Positions 7,753 to 17,297 of a DNA stretch of 64,000 bases are shown piece by piece. A program made the position numbers and the translations under genes. Within the stretch, counting starts at the first letter, position 1, and each line of letters opens with the position of its first letter. The notes below the pieces were generated by a model that did not search any database, was not told the DNA's origin, and worked only from the letters and a program-made list of their open reading frames with translations. Source of the DNA: Crocosphaera chwakensis CCY0110 (GTDB lineage Bacteria > Cyanobacteriota > Cyanobacteriia > Cyanobacteriales > Microcystaceae); the NCBI RefSeq assembly GCF_000169335.1, contig NZ_AAXW01000018.1:1-64000 (forward strand), written 5' to 3'.

Positions 7753-9360
7753 TTAAGAAGGATTCAACCACTCTCCTAGAATTCCAAGTTGGTGCTTGGC
7801 TTCATCGAGTTTTTGTTGTAAAGGCTTTAAACTATTTTCGTAAATATCGAGGCGAGCTTGCAATTGACCCACTTCAATTTGTGCTTGCTGCCAGTTTGCC
7901 CGTTCTCCTTCGAGTTGCTTAGTTTTTTGAGCCTGTTCTGCATCCAGTTGTTTGATCATAGCCTCGATTTCTTGAACACTATTATGTAAATGTTGGATTT
8001 CAGTTTCTAGGGTTTCTTTCTCTTGAGTGGTATTATTTTCCCATTCTTCTAATTGAATTAAGAGAGGGTCTAAATTGACTGTAGGGGTATGATCCTCAAA
8101 GTTCATTACCCCTTGACGACGACGCAAGACCCGTAAATATTGTAGGAGAACTTCTTGTCTTTCTTTGAGATTACGTCTTTGACCCACTAGGGTTTCATCT
8201 AAAAATTGTTTTCTTTCTTGTTCTTCTGCTAGTTCGTTTTCTAGGTCTATACGCTCGAAATCTCCGGCTTGTGCTAACTTATCGTGTAACTCCTGAACAG
8301 TTTGACACTGCAAAGTCAATTCTTCTTCTTGATCATTAACAAATCGAACTAATTTGTCTAAATCCCCTTGCAAATTGTTAACTTTTTCTTCAAGTTCTCC
8401 TAGGGGCATATTTTCTAAAGACACCACATCAACTTTGGTCTCAGCAGTAACATCCCCTACACCACTAGCGGTTTGTTCTAAGGTTTGTTGTAATTCTTGA
8501 ATCCCTCGTAAATTACCATTAACCTTTTGTAATCTGTCTTGTTTATTACTGAGGATATTCTGTTGAACTCCCCATTGAATTTTGGCTTCCTCTAGGGAAG
8601 TTTGTGTTTCTTCTAACGCTTGAAAACGATTGCTTAAAATTTCTCCTTGTTGCTGCACTTCTCTGGTTTGGCGTTGAACTTGTGCTTTAAGGGTATCGAG
8701 TTGTTGCCAAAATTGATTGAGAATTGCTTGCTGTGCTTCTAAGGCATCGATAGCACCATCAAAAGGTTTTTCTAGAGATTTTAGTCCTATGGAACTTTGA
8801 GCAATGCGAGCAATTAATTCCTGAATTTTCTCAGCTTCGGCATCGGGAAGTTCTAACACTGCTCCAAAACGACCTTGGAAGTCTTGAAGTTGTTGTTGAG
8901 TTTGCTCAACTCGGTTCCATGCTGAGTCTGCTTCTTGACGACGGCGTTCAATTTGAGAGAGTTCTTTTTCGACTTCTTCTAGTTGTTCGAGACGAGTTTC
9001 CATCTCTGCTTCGCGACGGGTTAACTCTTGACTTTGATAAGTAAGAGATTGTTTCCACTGTTCTATCTCTTCTTGTTGAGTTTTTAACTTTTCTGAGAGA
9101 CGGGATAACTTTTGTAATTGTCTAACCAATTCTGGGGCGGCCAGTTCAGCTTCTCCCTGAAGTTGGCGATTATTACCTAAATTAACCATCAAGAGGGTTC
9201 CTTCCCCAACTTGATCTATTTCTTCAAGGCCTATTACTTCGTCACCAGGAACAGGGCTCCAAGTTTGATCATTATGTTGACAGGCTAGGAGTTTGATTTC
9301 TGTCCGAAAACCACCAATGAAACCTCTTGTCTGTTTTTTGACTTCTGCAAGATATAGCAC
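7753..9360 (-). CDS. hmpF: Pilus motility taxis protein HmpF (long coiled coil)
   Basis: After a short globular N-terminal region (MLYLAEVKKQTRGFIGGFR, then TEIKLLACQHNDQTWSPVPG), nearly the whole protein (residues about 80-520) is Gln/Glu-rich heptad coiled coil. The N-terminal sequence is that of cyanobacterial HmpF, a protein needed for type IV pilus activation and localisation in hormogonia and for phototaxis in unicellular species. Its position beside pilGHIJ, on the opposite strand, supports the assignment. The start is a GTG at 9360; an in-frame TTG at 9369 would add three residues. The roughly 860-bp gap to pilG holds the divergent promoters. Confidence 0.8.
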   Translation of the reverse strand: MLYLAEVKKQTRGFIGGFRTEIKLLACQHNDQTWSPVPGDEVIGLEEIDQVGEGTLLMVNLGNNRQLQGEAELAAPELVRQLQKLSRLSEKLKTQQEEIEQWKQSLTYQSQELTRREAEMETRLEQLEEVEKELSQIERRRQEADSAWNRVEQTQQQLQDFQGRFGAVLELPDAEAEKIQELIARIAQSSIGLKSLEKPFDGAIDALEAQQAILNQFWQQLDTLKAQVQRQTREVQQQGEILSNRFQALEETQTSLEEAKIQWGVQQNILSNKQDRLQKVNGNLRGIQELQQTLEQTASGVGDVTAETKVDVVSLENMPLGELEEKVNNLQGDLDKLVRFVNDQEEELTLQCQTVQELHDKLAQAGDFERIDLENELAEEQERKQFLDETLVGQRRNLKERQEVLLQYLRVLRRRQGVMNFEDHTPTVNLDPLLIQLEEWENNTTQEKETLETEIQHLHNSVQEIEAMIKQLDAEQAQKTKQLEGERANWQQAQIEVGQLQARLDIYENSLKPLQQKLDEAKHQLGILGEWLNPS

Positions 9361-10217
9361 GAGCCACAACCCTCTCGATATTGCTGTTGCCTAGATTGTT
9401 AACATGGGGATAATGTTGAGGAACGTAATTAAATGTAGGAATAAAATTTCCAACGGTTATATTCCCTGTGATTACCAGATAGCCTTTATGGCATTACCTG
9501 AATCTATCATTGTCGCATATCTACACAACCTAATTAAATAGTTTTTAAATAATCCTATCCTATAGACGGTTAGGAATTTTTTAGGCGAAAAAAGCACTCA
9601 ACCAATTCAATTGCTTCTAATACCTTATCCTACTAGGATTGGCTTTACTCTTCTGTTTCTATTTTAATTAGAAACTAAGTCTTGAAGCTTAGCTGAAGGA
9701 CTCATTAGGAGTGATGGTTAGCTTTTCGGCTACGCTGAAGGCTAACTTCATTTTGACCCCTAACCATTTTCCCTACTTTGCAATAGGTACTAGTGGCAGT
9801 TGTGTCTTTCGTCTTTTAACAGTGCCTTATTTTAATCATAGCCTAGCTTTTATCTTGATGCTAGACTCAGTTCATTCTAGATGAAGATATTCCAACAAGA
9901 TTCACGATAAAAATATTTACTATTATCAATTCTCATCTTAACCTTCAATGATGGAAAAACCCCTGTCAGTGTTTTAGGGAAGTCTTAATGATATACTTTA
10001 GAAAAGTCTATAATGTCCAACCCTTGAAGGCAAGAGTTAATAGACAATAGCCAAAAGCCTCAGTAAGTTAAATCAGACCTAATCAGGGTTTTAAAAATTC
10101 CATTAATTGGCTTAATATCTCTAATTAGAGTTAGCAGAATATTAGGATTTAGTTTAATTTGACTTTTGTGATTATCTCTTCGTTTATCGTCAAAATTATC
10201 ACTATTCGTAAATCATT
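9361..10217. other. Long divergent intergenic region between hmpF and pilG
   Basis: 857 bp with no credible gene. It contains a palindromic element at 9717-9746 (GTTAGC...GCTAAC with the inner arms TTCGGC/CTGAA) and a 56-codon open frame (9714-9884) that starts inside that palindrome and was rejected. The remainder is AT-rich and presumably holds the promoters and a long leader of the pil operon. Confidence 0.5.
9717..9746. repeat. Palindromic repeat element
   Basis: GTTAGC at 9717-9722 pairs with GCTAAC at 9741-9746, enclosing a partly paired TACG-loop hairpin. It resembles small dispersed cyanobacterial palindromes and has no T-run, so it is not an obvious terminator. Confidence 0.4.
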
Positions 10218-11438
10218 ATGCAGGGAACTTTAAACGAAATTGATATACGTAGCATCCTGCAACTGATCGAAGTCGGACAACGAACGGGAGAACTTTTGAT
10301 CGAAGCCTATCAAACCTCTTTAGGGAACCAGGGTGATGCTCTTGAGGGAGCTAACCTCAGTTCATTTCAACCGATTAAAATTCAGGCTCCTAGAATATTC
10401 TGGTTAGTTTTTTTTGTGAACGGACAAATCGTTTACACCATCCACAGTAAAAACCGAGGGTGTCGTCGTTTACGAGATTATCTATCTCGTTATCAAGTTA
10501 AACTCATCCCCGAAGAACTTGAAAATATCGATAAAATTAGTCATAACGAAATTGAATATGCTTACTTGTGGCAATTAATTAAACAAAATCGCCTAACTCC
10601 TGAGCAGGGAAAAAATATTATTCAACAAATGGTTAGAGAAACCCTCTTTGATTTACTAAGTTTACGACAAGGGGCATTTATTTTTGAAATGGGTTTAGGA
10701 TTAGATCCTCTTTTGACCAGTGTAGAAGTCAGTCCATTATTGATGGAAATGATGAAAGAGGTACAACAGTGGAAACAGTTACATCCTTACTTTGAGAGTC
10801 CCCAACAAGTCTTAACCATTGCCGATCAAGAACAATTACAAAATACTTTACCCGAAAAAGCCTATGAACAGTTGTTACACTGGGCTGATGGCAAAACCTC
10901 CCTGAGACGGCTTTCCCGTCGCCTACAAAGGAATTTAGGTACTTTGGCACGGGGTATTTATCCTTACGTTGAACGAGGATGGTTGCATCCAGTCATGGCT
11001 ATGACTTCTTCTGTATCTGTGCCTAAAAACCTTTGGGACGAATCCACCACCAGAGATAGTTCTCATATCGTCTGTCTTGATGATGATCTAACCATTGGCA
11101 AAACCGTAGAAACGATTTTAGCGGAAAATGGCTACGATATCTCCTTAATTACCGATCCTCTCTCAGGATTAACTCTGATATTTGAACTTAATCCCGATCT
11201 TATTTTATGTGACATTGCTATGCCCAAATTAGATGGTTATGAGATTTGCGCCATGTTAAGACATTCCAAGGCATTTCAATATACTCCTATCATCATGCTC
11301 ACAGGAAAAGAAGGCTTTATTGATCGCATTCGAGCGCGCATGATGGGAGCAACCGATTACCTCACCAAACCCTTTGGAGAACAAGAATTATTGTTGTTGA
11401 TCGAAAAATATATCAAACCTAAAACCAGGAGTGATTGA
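10218..11438 (+). CDS. pilG: PatA-like response regulator PilG (PATAN/DUF4388 plus receiver)
   Basis: The N-terminal two-thirds is a PATAN/DUF4388-type region starting MQGTLNEIDIRSILQLIEVG, with the IFWLVFFVNGQIVYT strand. The C-terminal receiver (about residues 283-400) has the acidic pair in HIVCLDDDLTIG, the phospho-acceptor Asp in LILCDIAMPKLDGYE, Thr in IIMLTGKEGF and Lys in TDYLTKPFGEQ. This is the PilG/TaxP1 layout of cyanobacterial type IV pilus chemotaxis arrays. It is the first gene of the pilG-pilH-pilI-pilJ cluster and would receive phosphate from a PilL/CheA kinase that is not in this window. Confidence 0.85.
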   Translation: MQGTLNEIDIRSILQLIEVGQRTGELLIEAYQTSLGNQGDALEGANLSSFQPIKIQAPRIFWLVFFVNGQIVYTIHSKNRGCRRLRDYLSRYQVKLIPEELENIDKISHNEIEYAYLWQLIKQNRLTPEQGKNIIQQMVRETLFDLLSLRQGAFIFEMGLGLDPLLTSVEVSPLLMEMMKEVQQWKQLHPYFESPQQVLTIADQEQLQNTLPEKAYEQLLHWADGKTSLRRLSRRLQRNLGTLARGIYPYVERGWLHPVMAMTSSVSVPKNLWDESTTRDSSHIVCLDDDLTIGKTVETILAENGYDISLITDPLSGLTLIFELNPDLILCDIAMPKLDGYEICAMLRHSKAFQYTPIIMLTGKEGFIDRIRARMMGATDYLTKPFGEQELLLLIEKYIKPKTRSD

Positions 11439-11695
11439 ACGAGTACATAGGGATAACCCCAAAAATTTCTCTAGTTGTATTGTTGTTTTCTCAGAAAATT
11501 TGGGCAAATTAAGTATGTACACTTGAGGAGAAGAATTATTGATTAATTCATAATTCACCTGTCCTTAACAATAGGGTTAAGTTAAAAGGTTTCAGTCTGT
11601 GATCTATTAAATATTACTAAACAAATCATTCTCAGGTTTGTTAATTAGTAAGCTAAATTCTATGTGTGATTCACCCAATCTATAGAGAAAACGTT

Positions 11696-12061
11696 ATGAG
11701 AGCAGTTTTAGTGGTAGAAGATAGTCCAGCGCAGCAAAAAATGATTGCGACGATTCTCAAAAAGAATGGTTGGCAAGTCATTATTGCAGAAGATGGCTTT
11801 CAAGCCCTCGAAAGTATTAAAGATTCGAGTCCAGATCTCATTGTTTTAGATATTGTCATGCCCAAAATGAATGGTTATGAAGTCTGTCGTCGGATTAAAA
11901 CAAATCCTAGTACCCAAAATGTTCCCATTGTCATGTGTTCTTCAAAAGGAGAGGAATTTGATCGTTACTGGGGGATTAAACAGGGAGCAGATGCTTACAT
12001 TTCCAAACCCTTTGAAGATATTGAACTTATCGGTACTATTCAACAACTACTACGGCAGTAA
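11696..12061 (+). CDS. pilH: CheY-like response regulator PilH
   Basis: A stand-alone receiver of 121 residues: RAVLVVEDSPAQQKM (acidic pocket), LIVLDIVMPKMNGYEV (phospho-Asp), IVMCSSKGEEFD (Ser in place of Thr) and ADAYISKPFED (Lys). The ATG at 11696 gives the normal CheY length; an upstream in-frame GTG at 11666 adds ten unmatched residues. It lies 34 bp before pilI in the same direction, with a 257-bp gap after pilG that may hold an internal promoter. Confidence 0.85.
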   Translation: MRAVLVVEDSPAQQKMIATILKKNGWQVIIAEDGFQALESIKDSSPDLIVLDIVMPKMNGYEVCRRIKTNPSTQNVPIVMCSSKGEEFDRYWGIKQGADAYISKPFEDIELIGTIQQLLRQ

Positions 12062-12095
12062 ATAAACAATCATTTATATATACGGGGAAAACAAT

Positions 12096-12626
12096 ATGGT
12101 TGGGAATTTAGATTTAGGTCAAGACAACAGACAAGACATTTCTCCTGAACTTCAGGCATTACAAACCCCTGAAGGAGAATTATACTTACGGTTTCATCTA
12201 CCCTCAAAAGAGGAGTTTGCCCTTCCAGCCATTGCCATTCGAGAGGTGATGCAACAAAGTCCAGACAGAATTACACCCATTCCCAATGCCTCACCCTTAC
12301 TTTTAGGAACCCTCAATTTAAGGGGGCAAGTAATTTGGGTAGCTGACTTGGGGCAGTTTTTGGGTAATACGGTTCCCTTACGAACTGATCGCCCTGAAAT
12401 TCCAGTCATTGCTGTCGAAGAGCAAGAAACCATTTTAGGGTTAGCTATTGATCAGTTAGGGGATATGGAATGGTTAGACATTGAACAATTACACGCCCCC
12501 AGTAATGTAGCCGATCACATTGCACCTTATGTTCAAGGAGAATGGCTGGTTGAAGAAAATTCTCACCAAGTCTTGCGATTATTAGACCAAGTAGCGATTT
12601 TACGCTCAGCCCGATGGGCAACCTAA
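12096..12626 (+). CDS. pilI: CheW-like adaptor PilI
   Basis: A CheW-like domain spans most of the 176 residues: LYLRFHLPSKEEFALPAIAI, VMQQSPDRITPIPNASPLLL, GTLNLRGQVIWVADLGQFLG and QETILGLAIDQLGDMEWL. CheW proteins couple the chemoreceptor (here PilJ) to the histidine kinase. The order receiver-receiver-CheW-MCP is the same as the pilGHIJ (tax3) locus of Synechocystis. Confidence 0.85.
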   Translation: MVGNLDLGQDNRQDISPELQALQTPEGELYLRFHLPSKEEFALPAIAIREVMQQSPDRITPIPNASPLLLGTLNLRGQVIWVADLGQFLGNTVPLRTDRPEIPVIAVEEQETILGLAIDQLGDMEWLDIEQLHAPSNVADHIAPYVQGEWLVEENSHQVLRLLDQVAILRSARWAT

Positions 12627-12725
12627 AACAATGATTCTACCCTTAATTTATTTCTATAAATATATCTAATTGATAACTCGTAACTAACTCATAACTGACA
12701 AGATTTAACCAATAGGAGAAAGGCA

Positions 12726-15422
12726 ATGGCATCAGGGACAGACTACGCAAAATTATATAATGAAGCTTATATCGCTTATGGACAGGGAAACTATGAAGAA
12801 GCCGCGACCCTCATTGAACCGATGGCCGGGGCTTTTCCAGAAGATCCTGATGTTCTATTACTACAGGGTCATATCTATTTCAGTCTGGGAAGATATGAAA
12901 CTGCTTGTCAACAATATCAATCGGTCATTAACCGCGCTGATCGCCCAGATTTAGTCGAATGTGCTAATCAAGGATTACAACAAGCACGACAATTTCTTCA
13001 TCAGTCAGGGAATAACCATAAAACTGATGATAATCTCCAACAACCAATGATAAACAGTGAATCGATGAAGATTGAACAACAGTGGTCTGATTCTGGAGAA
13101 GTATCAGGAGACTGGCAGGGTGAAGAATTTGCTGTAGATGGACTAGACTGGGATAGTGGTATTTTTGATGACGACGATTTAGGAGAACCTACTATTGGTC
13201 ATCAAGGAAATGCAAGCCAGTCCTCAGAGGAGCAACCAGAGAAACAAAATAGCTTTGAGATGCCCGTTGATCCTTTTACTACTTTAAGCGAAGTCAGACC
13301 CTTTGACTCTCAAACTGATATCCCGAATACCAACGCCTCAGAGGAAGAAGGTTGGACTGATTTTGTTGACGAGGATTTTCCTGATTTTTCCTTTGGTGAT
13401 GAGCAAGGGTTAGAAACTGAAGCTCATACGGGAGCAGGGGATGAAGAAAATACTTTTGTGGTCTCTTCTAGTCTTAATCCTCCTTCTTTGAGTAATCGTG
13501 GCTCCACACCTCCTCTACAAGATTCCTCCCATGATTGGTCTAATTCTCCTGCTCAGGATGACCCCACTGTTCATGCTACCCCCCAGATGATGTCATCTGA
13601 CCAAGTCCAAGAACATAATCGAGTTTTAGATGAGTTTGATGCTTTTCAAGAAGAGGCGTTAGAAGATTTATCCAATTTTGATTTTACTGAGATGAGCGAT
13701 CAGTTACCCGATTCTGATCTGTTTACTCAAGCCAGTGAAGACGGTAGTGGTAGCATCGGTTTACAAACGGGGGATCTTTTATCAGAACCAGGACCACAAA
13801 CAGTTAATTGGGTCAAATCCGACGATATGGCCAATACGTCTTTATCCGATAGTGAGGTTAAAATCGTTAAACCAACTGCCGAAAGACAACAGGGTTATTT
13901 ACGTTGGTTTTTTAACGCACCTTTGAAAATAAAGCCTTGGATGGCCGCTGGAAGTACAGGATTAGTCTCTTTTATGGCTATTCTCTTAGTCAGTAGTTTT
14001 GCTTGGCTCGTTTCCCCTAAACCAGAAGCAACGGAAGTCGGTGAAGAAGAAGCAACCACAGAACAAGTTGAACAGTCTGATACCACAGAAACATCATCAG
14101 AAGAAACGGAAGAAAATGAAAAACCAGCCAAATCTGGCAATCCTATCTTGTTATTGGCTTTAACAGGGGGTTTAGTAGGATTTGGAGGAACACTGTTTTT
14201 TGGTCTGATCAGTTCCTATCAACTAAAACGTACCATTGATGATCTCCAAACTCAATTTGATTCGATGTATGCTGGTGACTATAATGTTAAAGCCACCATT
14301 TACTCTGAAGATGAATTAGGCCAGCTATCCCATAGTTTTAACCAACTCTCCCGTGTGATTCTTACCACTACTAGCGAAGCACAAAAACGGGCTGCGGAAA
14401 TGGAACAAGCCAGAGAAGAGTTACAAAGACAAGTGATTCGCCTCTTGGACGATGTGGAAGGGGCTGCAAGAGGTGATTTAACCGTAGAAGCAGAAGTAAC
14501 AGCCGACGTATTAGGGGCGGTTGCAGATGCCTTTAACTTAACCATTCATAATCTACGGGAAATTGTCGCCCAAGTAAAACGCACCGCCAAGCAAGTCAAC
14601 AAGAGTTCAACGGATAGTGAATTATTCGCTCGCAATAATTCCCGTGATGCTTTACGCATGGCAGAAGAATTAGCAGTAACCTTAAATTCAGTACAAGTGA
14701 TGACCGAATCGATTCAACGGGTAGCAGAAAATGCCCGTGAAGCCGAAGAAGTCGCTCATACCTCCTCTGTAACCGCCCTAAAAGGGGGTGAAGCTGTAGA
14801 ACGAACAGTGGCTGGTATTCTGCAAATTCGTGAAACGGTGTCAGAAACTACTCGTAAGGTTAAACGCTTAGCAGAAGCGTCTCAAGAAATCTCGAAGATT
14901 GTGGCTTTAATCTCTCAAATTGCCTCTAGAACTAACTTACTGGCTCTTAATGCCTCCATTCAAGCAGCTAGAGCAGGAGAAGCAGGACGGGGTTTTGCCA
15001 TCGTTGCGGATGAAGTTCGTCAGTTAGCTGATCGCTCGGCCAAATCTTTGAAAGAAATTGAGCAAATTGTATTACAAATTCAAAGTGAAACGGGTTCAGT
15101 AATGACAGCAATGGAAGAAGGAATTCAACAGGTAATCGATGTAACCGATAAATCAGAACAGGCAAAACGTTCCTTAGAAGATATCATCGATGTATCAAAT
15201 CACATCAATACTTTAGTGCGGTCGATTACAGGAGATACCGTTCAACAACAAGACAATTCTAAGGCAGTGAGTCAAGTTATGCAGTCTGTGGAATTAACCG
15301 CCCAAGAAACGTCTCAAGAATCTCAACGGGTGGCAGGAGCATTACAAAATCTAGTGGGTATTTCCCGTGATTTATTAACTTCTGTAGAACGTTTCCACAT
15401 CGAAGAAGCAGAGAAATCTTAA
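12726..15422 (+). CDS. pilJ: Methyl-accepting chemotaxis protein PilJ with N-terminal TPR-like region
   Basis: The domains in order are a TPR-like stretch (about residues 1-90, with YNEAYIAYGQGNYEEAATLI), a long acidic Ser/Asp/Glu-rich linker (about 95-390), a first transmembrane helix (about 408-430), a short Glu/Thr-rich segment (about 432-468), a second transmembrane helix (about 472-497), HAMP repeats (about 498-620) and the signalling hairpin (about 640-890) with its tip IASRTNLLALNASIQAARAG. An aggtgaa-free but usable aggaga ribosome site precedes the ATG. The segment between the membrane helices is too short for a periplasmic sensor, so input is probably cytoplasmic. It is the receptor of the pilus-control array and the last gene of the cluster. 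Confidence 0.85.
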   Translation: MASGTDYAKLYNEAYIAYGQGNYEEAATLIEPMAGAFPEDPDVLLLQGHIYFSLGRYETACQQYQSVINRADRPDLVECANQGLQQARQFLHQSGNNHKTDDNLQQPMINSESMKIEQQWSDSGEVSGDWQGEEFAVDGLDWDSGIFDDDDLGEPTIGHQGNASQSSEEQPEKQNSFEMPVDPFTTLSEVRPFDSQTDIPNTNASEEEGWTDFVDEDFPDFSFGDEQGLETEAHTGAGDEENTFVVSSSLNPPSLSNRGSTPPLQDSSHDWSNSPAQDDPTVHATPQMMSSDQVQEHNRVLDEFDAFQEEALEDLSNFDFTEMSDQLPDSDLFTQASEDGSGSIGLQTGDLLSEPGPQTVNWVKSDDMANTSLSDSEVKIVKPTAERQQGYLRWFFNAPLKIKPWMAAGSTGLVSFMAILLVSSFAWLVSPKPEATEVGEEEATTEQVEQSDTTETSSEETEENEKPAKSGNPILLLALTGGLVGFGGTLFFGLISSYQLKRTIDDLQTQFDSMYAGDYNVKATIYSEDELGQLSHSFNQLSRVILTTTSEAQKRAAEMEQAREELQRQVIRLLDDVEGAARGDLTVEAEVTADVLGAVADAFNLTIHNLREIVAQVKRTAKQVNKSSTDSELFARNNSRDALRMAEELAVTLNSVQVMTESIQRVAENAREAEEVAHTSSVTALKGGEAVERTVAGILQIRETVSETTRKVKRLAEASQEISKIVALISQIASRTNLLALNASIQAARAGEAGRGFAIVADEVRQLADRSAKSLKEIEQIVLQIQSETGSVMTAMEEGIQQVIDVTDKSEQAKRSLEDIIDVSNHINTLVRSITGDTVQQQDNSKAVSQVMQSVELTAQETSQESQRVAGALQNLVGISRDLLTSVERFHIEEAEKS

Positions 15423-15508
15423 ATTAAAATCACGGCAAACTCAAGATAAAAAATCTTTGTTATATAATTCATAAGTTGAGCAAATTGTATCTTGTTTTAT
15501 TAATATCT

Positions 15509-15517
15509 GTGTGAGGA
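15509..15517 (+). promoter_or_regulatory. Leader motif GTGTGAGGA overlapping the ribosome site (possible Yfr1 sRNA target)
   Basis: GTGTGAGGA lies 9 bases before the ATG of the DUF2993 gene and contains its Shine-Dalgarno-like GAGGA. It is the exact complement of TCCTCACAC, the conserved single-stranded core of the cyanobacterial sRNA Yfr1. The same 9-mer occurs before the SpoIID-like gene. Regulation is inferred only; the yfr1 gene itself is not in the window. Confidence 0.3.
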
Positions 15518-15526
15518 TGGGTCAGT

Positions 15527-16225
15527 ATGAGCCGTGTGATTAGTAAAGTGCTATCTCCTGCTATGCAGCTTTGGTTACGCTCCCAAGTGGAGCAGGTAGA
15601 AACCTTAGAATTGTCTATTCAAGGAAGCGATCGCCAAATTTTAAAAGGTCATGTTTCTGGGGTGATGTTAAATAGTAATCGAGCTATTTATCAAGGATTA
15701 CACCTCGGAGAAATCCAATTAAAAGGGGAAAATATTCGTATTAATATTGGCCAAGTTTTACGAGGTAAACCCCTGCAGTTATTAGAGGCAATTCGTGTAT
15801 CAGGAGCCGTGGCTATTACTAACCAAAATTTACAAGCATCTATTTCGTCGGCTTTGTTAGGAGAAGGGTTTAAAGGATTATTAGAAACTTTATTAGAACA
15901 TCAAGGTGTCACAGAAGTATCTCAGTTATTAGACAGTTATGAAATTAATTGGCAAGGGGCTTATTTAGATAATTCTTATTTTATTTTACAGGGAAATTTA
16001 ACCCACAATGGCGAAACCACTCCTCTAAAAATTAAAGCAAAATTAAGTATCATTCCTCCCCAAACCTTACAATTATCTGAAGTTGAAATACAAGGAATTC
16101 CTGAGCTAAATAGTCATGAAATCAAACCATTTTCAGTAGATTTGGGATCGGATGTTTCTATTAATTCTTTCAATCTCGATGCTGATAAATTAATCTGTCA
16201 AGGAGAACTCTTAATCCGTCCTTAG
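15527..16225 (+). CDS. DUF2993 (LmeA-like) family protein
   Basis: The protein starts MSRVISKVLSPAMQLWLRSQ and continues with VETLELSIQGSDRQILKG and GLHLGEIQLKGENIRINIG, the repeated beta-strand pattern of DUF2993 proteins (LmeA-like, thought to bind lipids). There is no signal peptide or clear membrane helix. The function in cyanobacteria is unknown. It is about 100 bp downstream of pilJ in the same direction but has its own leader. Confidence 0.8.
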   Translation: MSRVISKVLSPAMQLWLRSQVEQVETLELSIQGSDRQILKGHVSGVMLNSNRAIYQGLHLGEIQLKGENIRINIGQVLRGKPLQLLEAIRVSGAVAITNQNLQASISSALLGEGFKGLLETLLEHQGVTEVSQLLDSYEINWQGAYLDNSYFILQGNLTHNGETTPLKIKAKLSIIPPQTLQLSEVEIQGIPELNSHEIKPFSVDLGSDVSINSFNLDADKLICQGELLIRP

Positions 16226-16276
16226 TAAATCACAAAGGTGAGCAAAGTCTTACATGATAGGAACTTTTCTCCCTTG

Positions 16277-16312
16277 CTCCCTCTGCTCTCTCTGCTCTCT
16301 CCGCTCCCTCTG
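16277..16312. repeat. Tandem 9-bp pyrimidine repeat (CTCYCTCYG x4)
   Basis: Four consecutive 9-mers CTCCCTCTG, CTCTCTCTG, CTCTCTCCG and CTCCCTCTG lie between the DUF2993 and thf1 genes. Such short pyrimidine-rich tandem repeats are common in cyanobacterial spacers; no function is evident. Confidence 0.7.
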
Positions 16313-16396
16313 TCAAAAATAACCCCCTTGGCAAAGGACTCCTAACAAGGGACAATAGATAAGAGTTACTATTGAAAATTAATTTAATTCTACTTC

Positions 16397-17137
16397 GTGG
16401 ATAATATTCGTACAGTTTCTGATACCAAGCGTAAATTTTATGGCTATCACACCCGACCTATAAATTCGATTTATCGGCGGTTTGTGGAAGAATTGCTAGT
16501 AGAAATGCACCTACTGTCGGTAAATGTGGATTTTAAATATGATCCCATTTACGCTTTAGGGGTCGTTACTTCCTTTGAACGGTTTATGCAGGGGTATCGT
16601 CCTGAAAGTGATAAAGCGTCTATTTTTAACGCCTTGTGTCAAGCAGTGGATGGTAATAGTGAACAATACCATCAAGAAGCAGAAGCTTTAATAAACGAAG
16701 CGAAAGGACTCTCTATGACTGAGTTTAAAGATAAACTCGGCCAAGAAGGAGGAGACGGGATATTATGGGGAACTTGTAATGCGATCGCGCAAAACCCTAA
16801 ATTCAAATATAGTCGCCTTTTTGGAGTCGGTTTATATACGCTATTAATGGAGATTGATCCTGAGTTAGTCAAAGAGGAAGAAAAACGGAATCAAACCATT
16901 AAAGAAGTCTCTGAGGCTCTACAATTTTCTTCAGATAAGCTACAAAAGGATCTCGATCTTTATCGCAGCAATTTAGATAAAATGCAGCAATTATTAACAG
17001 TAATTGAAGATACTTTAGAAGCTGATCGCAAAAAACGAATGTCCCAAAAGCTTGAAAAAACACCAGAAGTGGTTGATGAAAAAGGAGACAAAGAAAACAA
17101 AGAAAATGAAGAACAACAACAATCAAGTAATGGATAA
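16397..17137 (+). CDS. thf1: Thf1/Psb29, photosystem II biogenesis and thylakoid formation protein
   Basis: The sequence TVSDTKRKFYGYHTRPINS and the following SIYRRFVEELLVEMHLLSVN, then YALGVVTSFERFMQGYRP, are the hallmark N-terminus of Thf1/Psb29. The protein is helical with a C-terminal coiled coil (about residues 165-225) and a charged Lys/Glu tail. Known homologs act at the thylakoid in photosystem II repair and stabilise FtsH proteases. The start is a GTG at 16397, fixed by the conserved N-terminal segment. A palindrome with a trailing T-run follows the stop. Confidence 0.9.
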   Translation: MDNIRTVSDTKRKFYGYHTRPINSIYRRFVEELLVEMHLLSVNVDFKYDPIYALGVVTSFERFMQGYRPESDKASIFNALCQAVDGNSEQYHQEAEALINEAKGLSMTEFKDKLGQEGGDGILWGTCNAIAQNPKFKYSRLFGVGLYTLLMEIDPELVKEEEKRNQTIKEVSEALQFSSDKLQKDLDLYRSNLDKMQQLLTVIEDTLEADRKKRMSQKLEKTPEVVDEKGDKENKENEEQQQSSNG

Positions 17138-17193
17138 GCTAATCTCTTAAAAGATTGATAGAAATAGTAAATAGAAGACTATCGTGTTATTAT

Positions 17194-17220
17194 AAGGTGG
17201 GCAATGCCCACCCTACTTTT
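17194..17220. repeat. REP-like palindrome GGTGGGCAATGCCCACC after thf1
   Basis: GGTGGGC AAT GCCCACC is a perfect 7-bp stem with a 3-base loop, flanked by AAG and CTAC and followed by TTTT. Three related copies lie at 41899, 47630 and 53978, each just after a gene end. It may serve as the thf1 terminator. Confidence 0.65.
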
Positions 17221-17297
17221 CATATAAAGATGAAGAATATTATTTGAAGCAAAAAGGAAAAGGAGAGTTCATACCATATCAAGATCAATTAATTATG

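Noticed and set aside
9714..9884. A 56-codon frame starting MVSFSATLKANF
   Set aside because: It starts inside a palindromic repeat, has no good ribosome site and its composition is that of spacer DNA.
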